A DNA stretch of 64,000 nucleotides from positions 62,001 to 126,000 of the forward strand of contig NZ_JAPDIR010000011.1 in assembly GCF_029870595.1 (NCBI RefSeq), read 5' to 3'. Position 1 is the first letter of the stretch. The number at the start of each line of letters is the position of its first letter. Position numbers and translations under genes: made by a program. Source of the DNA: Sphingomonas sp. CBMAI 2297 (GTDB lineage Bacteria; Pseudomonadota; Alphaproteobacteria; Sphingomonadales; Sphingomonadaceae). Below are positions 62,072 through 64,000 of the stretch, piece by piece. Below the pieces are notes generated by a model. It searched no databases. It was given only the letters and a program-made list of their open reading frames with translations, and was not told the origin of the DNA.

Positions 62072-62973
62072 TGGGACTCGCTGCCCGGCTGCCCGCCGCG
62101 ATCCTCGGCTTCACGCTGCTGGGTAGCGCCCAGCTGCCCGCCGCGCCCGGCGGCGTGGTTTCCGCGGCGGCCGTGGCGGCGATTCCGCCGGCGCCCGACG
62201 TCGCGGGTCCCTTCGCCTTTCAGGGGCAGCTGGTCCAGGGCGGCGCCGTGATCGGCACCGCGCCGAAGGGCACCAGCCTGTTGACGCTCGACGGCGAATC
62301 GGTGCCGGTCACGCCCGACCGCCGCTTCCTGATTGCCTTCGATCGCGATCACGGCCCCGCCGCGACCCTGGTGGCGACCTTGGGCGACGGCACCCAGCAG
62401 CGCCAGGTGCTGGCGATCGCGCCGCGCGCCTGGGACATTTCGCGGCTCGATACCCTGCCCAAATATCCGGTGCCGCGCCCCGAGTTCGATCGGGTGCGCC
62501 CCGGCGAGCTCGCCCAGATCAATGCCGCGCGCAAGCTGCAGACCGATTCGGCGGGCTGGCGCCAGATGCCGTTCTTCTGGCCGGTGGTCGGGCGCATCTC
62601 CACGCTGTTCGGATCGCAGCGCTTCTATCGTGGCGAGCCCGGATCCTATCATTCGGGGATCGACGTCGCCCGGCCAACCGGCACGGTGGTGCTGGCGCCG
62701 GCCGACGGCGTGGTGATCCTCGCCGCCGCCAGGCCCTTCACGCTGGAGGGCAATCTGCTGATGATCGATCACGGCGCGGGGCTGAACAGCGCCTTCATGC
62801 ACCTCTCGCGCATCGACGTGAAACTGGGCGAGCATGTGCGGCGCGGCCAGCCGATCGGCGCGGTGGGAATGACGGGGCGCGCCAATGGGCCGCATCTCCA
62901 CTGGAGTCTCAAGTGGCGCGACGCGCGGATCGATCCGCTACTCGTTGCGGGGCCGATGCCTGTTACCGATTGA
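62071..62973 (+). CDS. M23-family metallopeptidase (LytM/DUF-type)
   Basis: A 300-residue exported peptidase. Signal peptide MGLAARLPAAILGFTLLGSAQLPAA; a middle beta-rich part (about 40-150); then the M23 domain from about 180: GSQRFYRGEPGSYHSGIDVARPTGTVVLAPADGVV has HxxxD with the zinc ligands, and GRANGPHLHWSLKWRDARIDP contains H-L-H. It probably cleaves peptidoglycan cross-bridges or regulates amidases in the periplasm. ATG 62071 overlaps the previous stop codon (TGATG). Confidence 0.9.
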   Translation: MGLAARLPAAILGFTLLGSAQLPAAPGGVVSAAAVAAIPPAPDVAGPFAFQGQLVQGGAVIGTAPKGTSLLTLDGESVPVTPDRRFLIAFDRDHGPAATLVATLGDGTQQRQVLAIAPRAWDISRLDTLPKYPVPRPEFDRVRPGELAQINAARKLQTDSAGWRQMPFFWPVVGRISTLFGSQRFYRGEPGSYHSGIDVARPTGTVVLAPADGVVILAAARPFTLEGNLLMIDHGAGLNSAFMHLSRIDVKLGEHVRRGQPIGAVGMTGRANGPHLHWSLKWRDARIDPLLVAGPMPVTD

Positions 62974-63240
62974 GGCGCGAATGTGTCGCGCTGCAACACA
63001 AAGAAACACGAATCACAGGCGTCGCGCAATATTACAAGCAACCTTGTGGCATTTTAGCTACAGTCCCGTTGAAAGCGCGCGCGCAGGGCCATGCGCGGTT
63101 TACAGTCGCGGGGCGGCGATCCACGATCCCGCCAAGCTCTGCCATCCCGATACGTGAGTTGCACACGAATGGATGGTGGAGCGGGGAGACAAACCCGGCT
63201 GTAAGCTTCCGCGAAACGGCCGGATACAAGAGGGATCAAC
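62974..63240. promoter_or_regulatory. Upstream region of TonB receptor gene
   Basis: A 267-base spacer with an AT-richer stretch around 63020-63060 that is the likely promoter area. I see no Fur-box-like sequence here, unlike at the receptor at 14.5 kb. Confidence 0.35.
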
Positions 63241-64000
63241 ATGAAGAACACGCAGATCACCCTGCGCGGGAGCACTGCGCTGTCCGCGCTCGTGCTCGCG
63301 GGTGCGCTCATCGCCACGCCGGCGATGGCGCAGGACTCGAGCAGCTCCACCACGACCACCAAGAGCACGAATGCCCAGGACGACCAGAGCGGCGGCGAGA
63401 TCGTCGTCACCGGCTCGATCCTTCGGCGCACCGACACCGAGACTCCGTCGCCGGTGACCGTGCTGACCGCGGACACGCTGGAGCAGCGCGGCGTCAACAC
63501 CGTCGCCGAAGCGCTGCAGCGCCTGTCGGCCAACGGTTCGGGCACCATCTCGGAAGGCTGGAACAACGGCAACAACTTCGCGGCCGGCGCCAACGCGGCC
63601 TCGCTCCGCGGCCTCACCGTGCAGAAGACGCTGACGATCTTCGACGGCCTGCGCATGGCGCCTTATCCGCTCGCGGACGACGGCCACCGCAACTTCGTCG
63701 ACATGAGCACGATTCCCGACGCGATCGTCGACCGGATCGAAGTCCTGAAGGACGGCGCTTCGTCGACCTACGGCGCCGACGCGGTCGCAGGCGTGATCAA
63801 CGTGATCACCAAGAAGCAGGTCAAGGGCATTCACCTGAACGCCTCGGCCGGCGTTTCCGAACATGGTGACGGCGGCGAGCAGCGCCTCGACCTGACCATG
63901 GGCTATGGCGACCTGCAGGAGCAGGGCTTCAACGTCTACATCAACGGCTTCTATCGCAAGAACGACGTCATCTGGGCCCGTGATCGCGAATATCCGTTCA
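63241..64000 (+). CDS. TonB-dependent receptor, 5' part (runs off window)
   Basis: The frame stays open from ATG 63241 to the window end (253 codons), so only the N-terminal part is visible. There is a signal peptide (MKNTQITLRGSTALSALVLAGALIATPAMAQ), a Ser/Thr-rich stretch, a TonB box-like GEIVVTGSILRR, and the plug domain with LEQRGVNTVAEALQRL, LTIFDGLRM, VDRIEVLKDGASSTYGADAVAGVINVITKK. The pattern fits sphingomonad receptors of the large TonB family with a GADAVAGVIN plug signature; the ligand is unknown. Confidence 0.9.
   Translation, partial: MKNTQITLRGSTALSALVLAGALIATPAMAQDSSSSTTTTKSTNAQDDQSGGEIVVTGSILRRTDTETPSPVTVLTADTLEQRGVNTVAEALQRLSANGSGTISEGWNNGNNFAAGANAASLRGLTVQKTLTIFDGLRMAPYPLADDGHRNFVDMSTIPDAIVDRIEVLKDGASSTYGADAVAGVINVITKKQVKGIHLNASAGVSEHGDGGEQRLDLTMGYGDLQEQGFNVYINGFYRKNDVIWARDREYPF

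Noticed and set aside
1..64000. CRISPR arrays, insertion sequences, integrases, tRNA or rRNA genes
   Set aside because: None recognised by eye on either strand. A tRNA could be missed without a covariance search.

Overview
The window is about 64 kb of GC-rich DNA (roughly two-thirds G+C), densely packed with genes on both strands and lacking rRNA, tRNA, CRISPR or transposase genes that I could find. The gene content points to an alphaproteobacterium, most likely of the order Sphingomonadales (Sphingomonas-like): a CC_3452-family protein, several TonB-dependent receptors, a single bifunctional Rsh with an RQYELV start, ClpS, DUF1176, DUF2093 and DUF167 proteins, and short intergenic palindromes of a kind common in sphingomonads. 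This placement rests on remembered family features and not on a search.

Layout. 1-4.3 kb: the tail of an EgtD-like histidine methyltransferase, a YhhQ queuosine-precursor transporter, a CNT nucleoside transporter behind a LexA-box-like promoter, and a tandem PilZ protein. 4.3-10.1 kb: 3-hydroxybutyryl-CoA dehydrogenase, a DUF1176 protein, argB, and a chain of small genes with folD and a MarC protein. 10.1-14.3 kb: a membrane-glycan module (GT-C-like membrane protein, GtrA, methyltransferase, GtrB-like glycosyltransferase). 14.4-17.8 kb: a Fur-box-preceded TonB haem-type receptor with a DUF6607-like partner. 18.0-23.0 kb: an unusual trio consisting of a glycoside-hydrolase-like protein without signal peptide, a radical SAM protein whose SPASM-like cysteines precede the SAM core, and a glycine-rich tail-fibre-like protein. 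23.1-30.2 kb: a small FGR-motif protein, rsh, CC_3452 and a divergent HxlR regulator, a lipoprotein, a thioesterase, a TauE/SafE exporter and alaC. 30.3-36.3 kb: PHA synthase and phasin with PhaR-like operators, clpS, a Crp/Fnr regulator and murA. 36.3-43.8 kb: an alpha/beta hydrolase, GH92 mannosidase, CE2-like esterase, a TPR protein with a CxxCH motif, and a Cys/Met-metabolism PLP enzyme. 44.0-48.4 kb: a two-domain peptidoglycan hydrolase, then a tightly overlapping lgt-midA-GNAT-pgeF operon. 48.5-52.5 kb: an orphan molybdopterin subunit, hemH and phaB. 52.7-64 kb: a phytase-like esterase, rpmB, tadA, a CorC/HlyC-family protein, purD and xseA starting from a shared CATG, DUF2093, an M23 peptidase, and the start of a second TonB receptor that runs off the window.

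Recurring themes are polyhydroxyalkanoate storage (phaC, phasin, phaB, hydroxybutyryl-CoA dehydrogenase, all in one window but not in one operon), envelope construction (murA, lgt, pgeF, amidase, M23, GtrA/GT2) and outer-membrane uptake. Genes are often fused end to end: ATGA/GTGA stop-start overlaps are frequent, and three convergent pairs share a palindromic CTAG as both stop codons. Several genes appear to use TTG or GTG, and one perhaps CTG, as start codon. The best candidates for something undescribed are the 18-23 kb trio, the LexA-type box upstream of the nucleoside transporter, and the TGC-rich operator shared between the phasin and Crp/Fnr promoters.
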